Of a stretch of 64,000 bases of DNA, positions 10,990 through 21,929 are shown one piece after another. The stretch's first letter is position 1. Every line of letters begins with the position of its first letter. The notes below the pieces were generated by a model that saw only the letters and a list, made by a program, of their open reading frames with translations, was not told the DNA's origin and did not search any database. Where the stretch lies: contig CM070601.1 of assembly GCA_036346395.1 (NCBI GenBank), forward strand, positions 14,381,763 to 14,445,762, in the 5' to 3' direction. Source of the DNA: Hsuehochloa calcarea (taxonomy: Eukaryota; Streptophyta; Magnoliopsida; Poales; Poaceae). The translations under genes and the position numbers were made by a program.

Positions 10990-12305
10990 TAGGGCATAAG
11001 TGGGTATTTGTTCGAAAGAGAAATGAAAGAAGCAAGGCTCGTTGCACAAGGTTTCACTCAACGTCCGAGAGATTGTTATGAAGAAACCTATTCCCTACCA
11101 TGGGCGGAATTACCTTTAGATATTTATCTCAATGGCGTGAACTTGAAGTTAAAAGTGAAATTGATGGATGTGGTAATCGCATACCTTTATGGAAATTTAG
11201 CTTGAACATTTATATGAAGATACCGAATGTATCCTCGTCTCCAACCAAGATAGAGCAAATAGAAATCTATACAAGCAGTGCAACTCGGAAAGTCACTATA
11301 TGGATCAAGCAATCAGCGAGAATGTGGTATGATCGCTCAAGCGACTTTCTATGCAAGAAAGGCTACACTAACAATGAGAATTATCCTCGTGTATTTATAA
11401 TGACAATCCCGTGATGGATTTTGTATAATCTTAGTATATGAAGATGATCTCAATATCATTGGAACCCTAGAAGGTATTAAGAAAAGCAAGCTCTTACCTT
11501 GAGTCGAGTTCAAATAAAAGATTTGGGTCAAACCAACATCGCTTAGGCTTGCAGCCTTGAGCATACCTTAAGGATTCTAGTACATCACCCAACCTACACT
11601 CGTAAAGTGTTGGAAAGGTTCGCTTTGAAAAGGCATATCCTTCGAAGTGCCGATGGTCTGGAGATCCTTGCAAAGAAGACAAGGACCCGTGACACCTAAA
11701 GAAGAGGGGAGGAAGTCCCGGGACCGAATTCCGCATACTGAGTGCAGAGAGGAGCACTCATGTATTTAGCAAATCAGACTAGATCGGGCATTGCATTTGC
11801 AGTAAACCTATTAGCAAGGTATAATCGTAACCTACCAAAGGCATTGGCAGAAATAATGGACATCTTCCGTTACCTCCAAGAAAGCAAAGAACTTGGTCTA
11901 TTCTACGTAAAGAACCAAGACTTGTGTATGAATGACTATCACGGATGTCTGGTTCTCGCCGAACCAAGATACAACCAAGTCGCAAACATACTATGTATTC
12001 CTATGTGGTGGAACCGCAATTCCATAAGAATCGTCTAAGCAAAGTCTTGTATCGACTTTGACTTAACCACTCGCAAATTATAGCATCTGCACGAGGCCTC
12101 ACAGAATGTGCTTGGCTTCTATGGATGATTCACCACATCCAAGAGTCATGTGGATTGAATAATGCAAACCCCACTATTATCTCTCAAGATAATGCACTAT
12201 GCGCACACAGAGTAAATGGGTTATGTGAAGAGTCCCTTACAAAGCATATCAATCCCAAGTTCTTCTATGCTCACGAAATGCAAAAGATGGACGAAATTAA
12301 AGTAT
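10990..12305 (+). pseudogene. Copia reverse transcriptase / RNase H remnant, copy A
   Basis: Recognisable pieces in order: ARLVAQGFTQRP (11030s), LKLMDVVIAYLYGNLA-like (11150-11205), a YMKIP segment, then the active-site box read as VYEDDLNIIG near 11435-11460. After this comes GALMYLANQTRSGIAFAVNLLARY (11750-11825), the hallmark at the RT/RNase H junction, and HIQESCGLNNANPTIISQDN. The expected catalytic YVDD reads YEDD. RNase H is present here but missing from copy B. Frames change at least four times. Confidence 0.7.
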
Positions 12306-12651
12306 CTTGTTGCAGATACGAGAAAATGCATTACTAGGAGCTTAACATCCTTATCTTTGGTACGTTGTTAACCTTTCTTACCTTGCGCAATGGCGATGTA
12401 GAGTGGATAAGGCAATTCAGTTTCATGCTTGACACTGTAAGCGACTTCTATTTGACTCCCTCTGTTAAGGAAATATACCCATTCCTGCACGATACAATGT
12501 ACTATTTAAACACACCAGAACTCAGAGCATATGCACCAGCAATTTGCGCATACTAAAAAGACATCAGAATTGGGTAGCAACTAATTCACAGGCTGTTCGG
12601 CCACCAATAGTTGTGATCTGAACTTCAGACCAAAACATATAACATTCGAAA
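12306..12651. repeat. 346-bp direct repeat, copy 2 (second exon 3)
   Basis: Identical by eye to 6909-7254. Just 3' of it, at 12653, an intact copia LTR begins, so this copy probably marks the original insertion site in the intron. Confidence 0.9.
12382..12461 (-). CDS. Duplicate exon 3 of the APD-type RING gene
   Basis: The same 80-nt exon as 7064-6985, with the same acceptor (TTAACAG) and donor (GTAAGAAA), encoding GSQIEVAYSVKHET and following residues to IAIAQ. Exon 3 takes a two-base partial codon at its start and leaves one base at its end. Splicing copy 2 onto copy 1 would therefore shift the frame, and only one copy can be used in a productive transcript. This copy lies nearer exon 2 but is separated from exon 4 by copia copy A. 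Confidence 0.7.
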
Positions 12652-12652
12652 C

Positions 12653-12931
12653 TGTTAAGAAACCGGGCCGTGGACTCGAGAGTCACGGCTCAAGACGGGC
12701 CAGGACCCCGAGAGTCTCGCCAGTTGAACTCCTCATCCCGTAGTCTATAAATAGAGGTCACCCCTCTCATTGTAACCCTAATTGATCCGAAGCAATAAAG
12801 CAGACCCTGAAGTCCCGCATATCTCGTGTTCATTCTCTTGTTGTGTTCTTGTGTTCTTCATCGTTCTTACGATTACGATCATTGTATACGAGTACCGTTC
12901 GGATTTGGGTGGCCACGACGGTTACTCAACA
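12653..12931 (+). repeat. Ty1-copia LTR (279 bp)
   Basis: Starts TGTTAAGAAACC directly after the exon-3 repeat and ends ACTCAACA. A TATA box (TATAAATAG at about 12745-12753) and an AATAAA-like poly(A) signal (about 12793) lie in the expected order. The sequence after it, CGTTATCGACG, resembles the primer site used by copia elements that prime from an internal tRNA fragment rather than the tRNA-Met 3' end. No partner 3' LTR was found in the window. Confidence 0.75.
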
Positions 12932-14459
12932 CGTTATCGACGACGATCGACTCTCCTCGCATCGAAAGGTAACCGTCAAGAACGACACTCGTAGATTGAA
13001 TCGTATTTTCTAGATTGCTTTCAATTCGCAAATTTGCTTTCTAGATTGTTTTTCTACTTGCAAATCTGTTCTAATCTACCGCATGGTGACTTGAAGTCGC
13101 CGACACAATGTCGATCGGTAGAGCCGACTCAAGTCGCCGATCGGAAAGGAAATTGCATGAACAATATTTTTCACCTTCTTTTGCATGAGCAGTACCACAA
13201 AAAAAAATCACGGTCGGCATACGACACGGAAGTCGTCTTGTAGCCGACTTGCAACCCCGGACCTTGACTCGGCCGTGCCGTACCAACCGAGACGGCCGAC
13301 TCGGCCGTGCCGTAGGTTAACCCCACCAATGACCGTAGCACCGCCCCGCCGGGCCGACTACTGCCCGGGCTGGAGCCGCCGGCACGGCTGGACCACCTCC
13401 AAGAGAACATCACAGAAAGGGAAGAAGGAGAGAATCCTCGCCAGGCCATGCGTGCCCATCTGGCGCCGTATCAGCATGCCAAGAACGGGGAAGGAAGAGC
13501 GGTCGGGTTGCGTAGCACCGCCGGCCGCCTGCAAGCCATGCACCGCTTGAAGGCATCCGCCGGCCGCTGACGCGCCACGGCCGCCAAGCGCCTCGGCCGC
13601 CGCCGCTTAGCACGCCATCCCCAATGGCCACCGAGCAGGGAGGAAGTGCCGCACTCTTGCGCATGTGGGCCGCCGCCCGCCACCCGTCGGCCCTCCGACA
13701 CCGCGCCCGACGCGCCTCTGCGGATCTCGCTCCGCCTCGCCTCCGTGTCGACGCGCCACATCGACCAGCCGTGGCGCCCGCTTCCGCCGGCTCGTGACGC
13801 GAGTGGCGCCATTAGGCCATGGCGGCTCCATGAACGGAGCCGCCACGAGAACGCGCGCTCCCATGAAGGGAGCCGCTCGAAGAACTCGGGGTAGGGTAGA
13901 AACCCTACCCCGAGTCCCCTAGCTTTTACTTAGATCCGTGACACGGCGCCCTTGGGCCGCCCATATAACCGACGAAAAGAAATAGAAAGCGAAAAAAAGG
14001 GTCGTTTTGCAAAAGGCCTCGAATTTCCATAAATTGCGCGACAATTTCTCGTAGCTGAATTGTTCACGCTTTAGCCCACAGAATTGCAGAATTCACCAAA
14101 ATTCATATTCCAAACAGAAAAGGGCCTCTGAATTCAAATTTTGAATCGGTTTTGCATTTGAAGCATATTTCACCTTGTTATTATTATTTCTATGCAATTT
14201 ATTTATTGTATTTACTGTTTTGATTATTTGTGATTATTAATATTGCTTTTAATCATCGAAAATAGCGATAAATCATGAAAATGCATGAAAAATATTTAAT
14301 CACGAACTAGGAGTTCAAGAGCATTATAAGAATTTTGCAACCATTTTATGGAAATTACCAGCAGTAATCTTATGAACTTTTTGCATGAATATGAAAAATG
14401 ACTGGCATCACGAACCAGGAGTTCGAAGAACTGACCCGGCATGGTTAGAATTTATACAA

Positions 14460-15000
14460 TCTCCAATTATGTGATAATATAATCACAAATGAGCAGAAGA
14501 TTGAAAAGACCATCTCTACCTTTACCCGAATGCGGTGCAATCCGCACGCAGTTATTGTCAAAATGGCTACAAGTAGTATACCGCAGTGATTGACATCATG
14601 AAAATTGTAGAAGCTCAAGATGATGTTCTAAGGAAGAACTACATCTCACAGCCACCTAGTAGCAATATTGGTCATGAAGCCAATACTAGCAGCTACAAGG
14701 TGATGAAGCCTCTCACGAAGGAGAAGGGCAAGAAGGGTAAGGTCGTGAGTCGCACGTAATTGGTGTTTTACAGTCTAAGAAAAGGGGCAAAGGATAGCAT
14801 GAGGCACACCTCACCATTGAAGGCACGGAAGATCCACACCCATTAGTTGCACTTATGGATATGGACAGCCTAGTAGCAGCACCCATCATCCCTCCTTTGG
14901 ACATAGCAGCGGCCACAGCCGTAATTGCCCAAAAGGAGAAGATCGCCATGTAGCAGATTAAAGCAGAAGTTTATGAATACTTCGCTGATTCGATCTAGTG
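14460..15000 (+). pseudogene. Copia gag remnant, copy B
   Basis: Collinear with 8165-8720. The DVLRKNYISQPPSSNIGHEAN and KEKGKKGK segments are present (about 14600-14750), followed in another frame by ALMDMDSLVA-like residues. It is broken by frameshifts. There is no zinc knuckle that I can read. Confidence 0.55.
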
Positions 15001-15639
15001 CACGCATTGCACTTAGATCCTTTTACAATCACTTGCATTTTGTGATTATGATGAAACTTTGAATAATGGTTGTAGGCTCTAGAAGAGCAAAGCATTAAAT
15101 TCTTATGATGAGTCTGCAAGACTTATATTTCCGTATTTATGATAGCAAGTTATGTTCTAATATCCAAGTATTTTTATTTTATGTGTTCTTTGGATTTACG
15201 CTACATATTAATAAAGTACATTATATTAGATCGCATGTAGCGCCCTATGGAGGAAGTGTGCTTAGCAGGTAGCGGCACAATGAATACCACCTTGAGACAG
15301 ATGGAATTTTTCAACAATCGCAGGCAGCGATACATGTATAATAGGCTTAGGAAGGGCCACAATTATACTCCCGACGGACACAACTTTGGTCATTAAAGAA
15401 GCCTTGTTGTGCCCATAATCGACTAGAACTCTCAAGGATATTCGCGCTAACAGTTTCCACGCAGAGACTGAAGAAGAGCATGGTAAGGAATACCTGCTCA
15501 TTACAGAGCGTGACGAAAAAAAAAAATTGGTATTAGAATGACTTCCTTCATTTGAAAATGGGCTATACTACACTAATATTAAGGCATTTGCACCTATAAT
15601 CGCCTCGAAAACTATATTTAGAAGCTCTAAACCTCTTCT

Positions 15640-16480
15640 ATCTCTGGCATGATAGATTATGTCACTTAGGTCTTAGGATGATGAGAAATATAATTAACAA
15701 TTCACAGGGACATAGTGTCAATTTAAAGAACTTCCCGAATCTTGAAGATTTTGTGTGCCCTGCATGTACCATCGGGAAACTGACTACTAGACCCTCTACT
15801 CTGAAAGTAAAGGACGAAATCTGCATTCTGGACCGTATCCGAGGAGACATTTGCGGTCCTAAACAGCCCTATAAGGGTCATTTAGGTATTTTATGGTGCT
15901 TATCGATGCTTCCTCAAACGGTCGACGTTTGTTTAATGTCTACGAGAAACCCCGCTTACGCAAAGCTAATCTCGTAGATAATTAACATTAAGAATAATTT
16001 CCTTATCATCATGTGAAGTCCACCGAATGGACAACGCGAGAATTTACTTCAAGGGCATATGATGATTATTGTGTGAAAATGAGAATTAAAATTGAGCATC
16101 CGCACGCATGTCCACACCTGAATGGACTAGCGAATTGTTATTTACCAACTACATGTTGTGGACACGCAGCCTGCACGCAAAGAACTGTCATCAATTTTAG
16201 ACCACCGACATATAACATCCATTCACCTATGCAACTAGCGCAAGGGTCAACATCGAAAATTTCTCATCTTTGAAGGTTTGGTTGCAAGATTTATGTACCT
16301 ATACCACCACCACAAAGAACTGAAATGGGCACTCTCTAAAAGTCCGGGATATCGTTGGTTATGAGACATCATCCATAATCGTATTTGGACCCCACGACTA
16401 GAGATTTGCATGCACCGCTTCACGATAGCATATTAGATGAGAATTATTTCTCGTCATTAGGGGAGAAATCAACCCTTGAT
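15640..16480 (+). pseudogene. Copia integrase remnant, copy B
   Basis: One open piece (15678-15977) reads NIINNSQGHSVNLKN, then VCPACTIGKL, then RIRGDICGPKQPYKGH: the pre-integrase zinc region and the first catalytic Asp region. A second piece (16013-16273) reads TREFTSRAYDDYC, then KIEHPHACPHLNGLA, corresponding to the second Asp/Glu region. A later piece resembles YVGYET. This is the standard copia order, gag-integrase-RT. A frameshift between the pieces disables it. Confidence 0.75.
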
Positions 16481-17289
16481 GTAAAATGTCGAGAAATAAA
16501 GAAGTCCGTAAGACAATTGAAGTCTAGAAGATATTTGAAATCCATGCATATGACCCGCACTAGTGAAGCAAATAGAAAGTTTAGAAGACAATTGAAGTCT
16601 AGAAGACAATTGCGATCCGAAGATAATTGATTTGCAAGCATTAGCGAATCAAGCGCCTAACCACTTTAGTGATTTGAAGAGCGTGACCAAGTCGCATATG
16701 CACATGCACGCAATGCACCGGAGAGGGTTGAAATACCGATGAAGGTATCCCTAATCCCGTCCTAAGGCCTCTGAAAGGACGAGAACTCCGGCCCCTCGAA
16801 TCCGAAGTAACCGGGGACGCTTTGGTGAAAAGGATAAGAAGGACTTGACACGGTACCGATCACCAAAGTACCCCAGAATCGGAAGGGGAGCCGGTTGAGA
16901 CTGCACCGTATGGAACCTTCGTAAAAGACATACTAGAATTGAACATCCCCATGAAGGGAGACATCAGCATGGATGTGTGCGCACACATCGGAGCTGAAAA
17001 ACTAAAGGGACTTGCCCCGCAATTGAAAGTAGCGGTAAGCAAATAGAAGCATTAGAAATATCGCCCCTTGAAGACATAGCTATAAACTTTATGATCTTGG
17101 GAGAATCTATGAATAAGCCAACAGCCAATGTTGCAAAGAAAATTATCACAATCATCAATCTTGATCCAGAGCCTGCATCGCTCGTTGAATATAAGAAAAG
17201 GTCAGATTGAGAAGATTGGAAGAAGGCAATAGAAACTGAATCGTTCTCTCTGAATAAAAGAGAGGTGTTTGGGCCCGTAAGCCGCACAC

Positions 17290-18119
17290 CTCCCCATATG
17301 CACCCTGTAGGGCATAAGTGGGTATTTGTTCGAAAGAGAAATGAAAGAAGCAAGGCTCGTTGCACAAGGTTTCACTCAACGTCCGAGAGATTGTTATGAA
17401 GAAACCTATTCCCCAGTCATGGGCGGAATTACCTTTAGATATTTATCTCAATGGCAGTGAACTTGAAGTTAAAAGTGAAATTGATGGATGTGGTAACTGC
17501 ATACCTTTATGGAAATTTAGCTTCGAACATTTATATGAAGATACCTGAATGTATCCCTGTCCCGAACCAAGATAGAGCAAATAGAAATCTATACAGTGTG
17601 CAACTCAGAAAGTCACTATATGGACTGAAGCAATCAGGCAGAATGTGGTATGATCGCTCGAAGCGACTTTCTATGCAAGAAAGGCTACACGAACAATGAG
17701 AATTATCCCTGTGTATTTATACGACAATCCCAGGATGGATTTTGTATAATCTTAGTATATGAAGATGATCTGAATATCATTGGAACCCTAGAAGGTATTA
17801 AGAAAAGCAAGCTCTTACCTTGAGTCAGAGTTCGAAATAAAAGATTTGGGTCAAACCAAATCGCTTAGGCTTGCGACTTGAGCATACCGGAAGGATTCTA
17901 GTACATCGACCAACCTACACTCGAGAAAGTGTTGGAAAGGTTCGGCTTTGAAAAGGCATATCCTTCGAAAGTGCCGATGGTCGGAGATCCTTGCGACAAG
18001 ACAAGGACCCGTGGAGACCTAAAGAAGAGGGAGGAAGTCCTGGGACCCGAATTCCCACTACTGAGTGCGATAGGAGCACTCATGTATTTAGCAAACTCAG
18101 ACTAGATCGGGCATTGCAC
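17290..18119 (+). pseudogene. Copia reverse transcriptase remnant, copy B
   Basis: Pieces in order: ARLVAQGFTQRP-like near 17350, LKVKLMDVVTAYLYGNLASNIYMKIPE (17460-17550), then NRNLYSVQLRKSLYGLKQSGRMWYDRS (17580-17660). Next comes the active-site box near 17755-17780, reading VYEDDLNIIG with Glu where Val is expected. The end is GALMYLAN at about 18075-18100. It is cut off before RNase H. Confidence 0.75.
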
Positions 18120-18151
18120 AAGGAGAACCAACACTCTGATAGTTACACTAC

Positions 18152-18542
18152 CTGAAAGTAACTGGCATGATAGGTGCGTCACACCATGAATTCAGAAACG
18201 AATGATAACGCAACACTACCCTGTGAGAATTGGCAGGCACGACGACGCGGCGAGCCTCCGACCACGCGGCCAGCACGTCGACAGGTGGAGCACCGGCCAG
18301 CCCATAGAGCACCAGCCCATCATTCCCTTGCGATCCTTCCTCCGTCCTCACCTGAAAGTGCACGCACAACGTACAGCCAAAAAAAAAAAAAAAAACTTCC
18401 TGCCTGCCCAATTGCCTATTCAGAAATTGCAGATGCTCACCTTGATGTCCTGCACAAGGAACGAGCTCGCCTGCACGAGCCGCGAGCAACCCGGACTGAC
18501 GACCAACTCCACCGGGCCGTAGTACCCCAGCATCAACGCCAT
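18152..18542 (-). CDS. APD-type RING E3 ligase, exons 1-2 (N-terminal part)
   Basis: Exon 1 is 18542-18441 (34 codons, MALMLGYYGPVELVV... to FLVQDIK), with donor GTGAGC. Exon 2 begins at 18351 after TTTCAG and reads VRTEEGSQGNDGLVLYGL, then PPVDVLAAWSEARRVVVPANSHR. This matches the first lumenal segment of APD proteins and continues logically into exon 3 (GSQIEVAYSV). The exon 2 donor is ambiguous. Ending at 18152 (CAG|GTAGTG) keeps the frame but adds about 11 residues. Ending at 18185 (ATG|GTGTGA) also has the right phase but creates a stop with exon 3. This suggests the normal donor is damaged. Family members usually have a transmembrane segment before this exon. I could not find it in 18543-18990, so an upstream exon may be missing or ATG 18542 is internal. 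Confidence 0.75.
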
Positions 18543-18992
18543 GGACGCTGTCCATCAGTGCAAAGAATAAGCAAGTCTATATATGATCTTGAGCGAAGGT
18601 GATGACCATAGTAACAGACCGAGAAAGCAGAATGCGAGAAGGGTGAGAAAGCAGAAGATTGTTGACTCCATCGAGTCGTCGCAGTGGACGTGAGCCGAAA
18701 GCCTGAAAGGCGTAAGGGCAGGCCAAACGTAGCTTTGCTAGCGTGCGACGGCGCGTAGCTAGTAACTACCAGTCCGAAGGCTCGTGCACGAACTGCCCTT
18801 CAGACCGGCCGACAGAACAGAACGGTAACGGTTGTTCAGACATGTTTTGGACGGGAGACGGTTCGGACGGTTCCGTTAACATACCATGGAGGGGGGAAGG
18901 TATCAAGGGGGTGTCTGGTTTCAATTTCTGGTTTTCTGGTTTCAACATGTAGAGGTGCTTGCTTGCTTCTTCGCAGCGTCAGGGCGGGAGCC

Positions 18993-20714
18993 ATGGCGGC
19001 GGCGCTGCTGCTCTCGTCGCCGCTTCCTCTCGCTCACCGCCACCCCCTACCCTCACTACTACGAACTCATCGTCCACCGCCCCGCGGAACCCAAACCCCC
19101 CAAATCTTCCGCCTCCGACGCCGACCACCAGCCGCCCCCCGAGGAGCAACCGTCGCCTCCGCTCGACCGCGCCAAACGCTGCAACCTCCGCAAGCGCCAC
19201 AGCCGCCTCCTCCCCGACCCCGACGCCTCCAACGCTAAACCCCCCTCCTTGGAGTTCATGGAGCTCAAGCCGGAGGTGGTCGACTTCCCTCGCCTGCACG
19301 CGCGCGAGGAGGCTCTCTACTTCCACGACGCCTTCGTGCTGCCCTGGGAGAAGGACAGGCACTACCGCATGCTCTACCGCCTCGAGAAGAAGTACTTCCC
19401 CCACCAATCCCTCGGCAGCATCATTCATGCATTGTTTGTGGGAGTTGTTAGAATTGTAGTTCCTTGTAGTTTAAGAGAAGCTGTTGCTAGAATTGTTTGT
19501 GGGAGTTGTTAGCTTTCTGTTATGCATGGATGACAGTCTGCTCTACATGTTGCACACTTCTGTTGGATAACACGCAACGTGGTTTTTATGAAGAAGGAAG
19601 AAATAGAAAGATAAGATGCATATGCTTCACACTAGTCGCACTGTCTCAATTCTCAACACCCTATGGTGTACTCTGTGATTGCTGTAACTAATGACATGCG
19701 GATGTAGTTGGGTTTGGTTAGTTACTTAGTTATCCTTGGCTGACCATTTACACACCGTTTACGTTATCCTGATGCAGGATGTAGATTTGTCAGTATTTGT
19801 AATTTAGGCCTAGCAAGAAAATGATGCATAACAGTTGACAGAATAATAGTAAAGTATGCTGCTTAAGCAATACAACTTGAAATTATAGTTTAGTCTTTGA
19901 TGTGCTGGCACACAGTTTTTTTTCTGCCTATTACTCTATTGTTTATTAACCATGAAATCGTAAGTTGTTCAATGCGTTCTTTTGTTGCGGATGATAATGG
20001 TTAGTTGGTTACCAGGTTGGATGTGAAAAAATGTACGACGAAGCAAGGAGGGGTGAAACGGTAGAGCTTTCACCAAGGCGAATATCAATATACCAGTTTG
20101 ATATTGAGCGTAGTTTAGAAGACAGGTATTCTTCCTTATTTCCCCCTTTCTACCTTCGAATTCCTAGTAGATAATATAGGTCTATATACGAGTGTTTCAT
20201 ACCATGTCTAAACTCCTCTTGACGATCAATTTTGTTTGCATATCTACTGACAAAAATTGATATTTCGAGTTACTTGCTCAAAAGGAACATACATTTGGTC
20301 CCTCTGTGCAGACTTGGGGAAAGCGCTTGGACGGTCTACTTGTAGTGAGGATTTTTTTTCCCTTAGTGTTTGTGGTCTTTCTGTGTGCACACAGTTCTGC
20401 AACAAATGAACGCTTCTATGCATAAGACAGTTTAACTGAATAAAAGGGCAGAATTACCTTTCAGATTTTATTTTTACCTTTCTAATTAGCTCTAATCCTA
20501 TATTCTTATACAGCTAAGCCGTACTAACTGCAATCAAGTGCTCTAACACAAAGCATTCGTACCACATCATTGATGAATTACATGAGGACTATAAAATGAA
20601 ATGCAATTTTTTTGATATCTTGGTCGCTATGCTTGCTTCACAGGTGACTATTCAGTCAATGACGCTTGCAGTTTCGACGAACTGCAAGAACAAATTGCCA
20701 AGGGACATTTATGA
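18993..20714 (+). pseudogene. TruB-type tRNA pseudouridine synthase relic
   Basis: First exon from ATG 18993; after a frameshift within about 30 bases the frame reads LSLTATPYPHYYELIVHRP through FHDAFVLPWEKDRHYRMLYRLEKKYFPHQSL (to about 19410). Homology then stops. Later exons follow: 20016-20125 (EKMYDEARRGETVELSPRRISIYQFDIERSLEDR), about 20253-20335 (IFRVTCSKGTYIWSLCADLGKALG) and 20644-20714 (GDYSVNDACSFDELQEQIAKGHL, stop). This is the plant TruB family, which makes pseudouridine-55 in tRNA. The exons with the catalytic Asp (GHAGTLDP region) are absent, and the conserved KGTYIRSL has Trp for Arg. Near the break, ATTGTTTGTGGGAGTTGTTAG occurs twice (about 19434 and 19494), suggesting a deletion scar or local duplication. 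Not functional as read. Confidence 0.75.
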
Positions 20715-21102
20715 GAATTGGCCATGCCCTTCGGGAAGATTACAATCAAGAACCAGCATTTGATGGTTCTGTTTCGGGGTTTTCCAAACAATTTCTCACT
20801 TTGATTGCAGACATATGGTGGGCTGAGCCCTTGTGGTTATCATATATTGAGAAGCTATTAACCACCGAGGTCCAGATACATTGGTACAATCTGCGTCAAG
20901 TGATACATCAGTGCGATCTACCCAATCTGACGTTTTGAACTTTAGATGGTTCCTTGGATTAACGGAACTCATTTCGTAACCCTGGACACTGTACGGCTGT
21001 TACAGTCTTTGTTTTACATGTTGAAAATTAATCTAGACTTGCCAAGTATAGAGTGTTACTATCCTGATGCAATCATCATCGGATCAATCAGTTTATTTCC
21101 TT

Positions 21103-21370
21103 TGTTAGGCTTTCTATATTTAGTTTTGGTTTCCTAATGTGAGTCCGAGTAGGTTTCCTACTAAGAAACGAATTGGATCAAAGAATCCAAATGCTTAGCC
21201 TATATAAAGGCATATATGGTCTTGTAACTTGAACAACAAGAGCAATAGAGTAAGAGAAAATCAGAAAAACTGTTGTTGTTCCGGCGACACAAATTTTTTG
21301 TTGTGTTCTTGTGTTCGCGTTCGAGGGTTCCATTGTGTTCGCGCGTGTTCGTCTTCGGTTTGGGCCAACA
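21103..21370 (+). repeat. Ty1-copia 5' LTR (268 bp)
   Basis: Starts TGTTAGGC and ends CCAACA. A TATA-like TATATAAAGG lies at about 21200. A perfect primer site TGGTATCAGAGC (21373-21384, complementary to initiator tRNA-Met) follows after two bases. No matching 3' LTR was seen downstream. Confidence 0.8.
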
Positions 21371-21512
21371 ATTGGTATCAGAGCAAGGTGCGAGGAGGCG
21401 AGGTGCGAGGAGATGCTATGCGGCGCGGACGGGCAACGCGTGGCTCGGTCGGGCGACGACGGCTCTTGGCGGTTGCGGCACTACGCCTCGGGCGCACGAG
21501 GTGTAGCGCGTC

Positions 21513-21926
21513 ATGTCACAGCAGATGCCGTCCACGCAGAAGTTCGTGGACAGTAACGACACCTCGGACACGGCGGCATCCAAGGCACCGGCGAAGGTGG
21601 GTTCGGTAACCTTCCAATACCCAATGCTCACTGAGACCAACTATGGCTCTTGGGCGGTGAAGATGAAGGTGTTCATATGCGCACAAGGGGTGTGGGCGGC
21701 GGTGGAAGGCAAAGAGCTAGTCGATGAGCGCAAGGACCAGATGGCTCTCGCTGCCATATTCCAAACCGTGCCCGAGGCCATGATGATGGTCTTGGCCGAA
21801 TATGAGATGGCCAAGGAGGCTTGGGACACTCTGAAGGAGATGCACGTCGGCGCTGACCGCGTCAAGGAGGCACGAGAGCAGACTCTCATTGATCTTGTCA
21901 AAGACATGAACTTGGAAATAGTTTGA
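21513..21926 (+). pseudogene. Truncated copia gag
   Basis: Open for 137 codons. The stretch YPMLTETNYGSWAVKMKVFICAQGVWAAVEG is the N-terminal signature of copia gag (UBN2-type). It is followed by QTVPEAMMMVLAEYEMAKEAWDTLKEMHVGADRVKEAREQTL. The frame stops at TGA soon after DMNLEIV. Protease, integrase and RT are absent downstream, so the element is truncated. It sits 143 bp after its LTR with the tRNA-Met primer site between. Confidence 0.8.
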
Positions 21927-21929
21927 TGA

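Larger units (their letters stand above)
7255..12305 (+). mobile_element. Ty1-copia remnant, copy A (no LTRs)
   Basis: A degenerate copia internal region on the plus strand. It starts within the GC-rich leader (compare 13600-13920) and runs through gag, integrase, reverse transcriptase and RNase H. It ends near the site where a 3' end would be expected (PKFFYAHEMQ near 12260). No LTR flanks it: 7255 abuts exon-3 flank, and 12305 runs into the second exon-3 copy. It is collinear with copy B (13600-18119) but differs from it by many single-base losses, gains and substitutions. It extends further 3' than copy B. Coding frames are broken every few hundred bases. Open frames on the opposite strand, up to 239 codons at 10338-11057, are shadows. 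Confidence 0.85.
12653..18119 (+). mobile_element. Ty1-copia element, copy B, 3'-truncated
   Basis: 5' LTR (12653-12931), leader with GC-rich block (about 13250-13920), gag, integrase and reverse transcriptase, then an abrupt end at about 18119 just after the GALMYLAN motif. RNase H and the 3' LTR are absent. Beyond the break the host intron resumes, reaching exon 2 of the APD-type gene. The body is closer to an open reading than copy A but still frameshifted. The leader carries the same paired GGAGCCGCC-type motifs as copy A (7480-7600, 13820-13920), followed in both by a stretch with GGGTAGGGTAGAAACCCTACCCC. Confidence 0.85.

Noticed and set aside
10338..11057. 239-codon minus-strand open frame
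   Set aside because: Antisense to a copia RT region whose forward motifs are recognisable; composition-driven.
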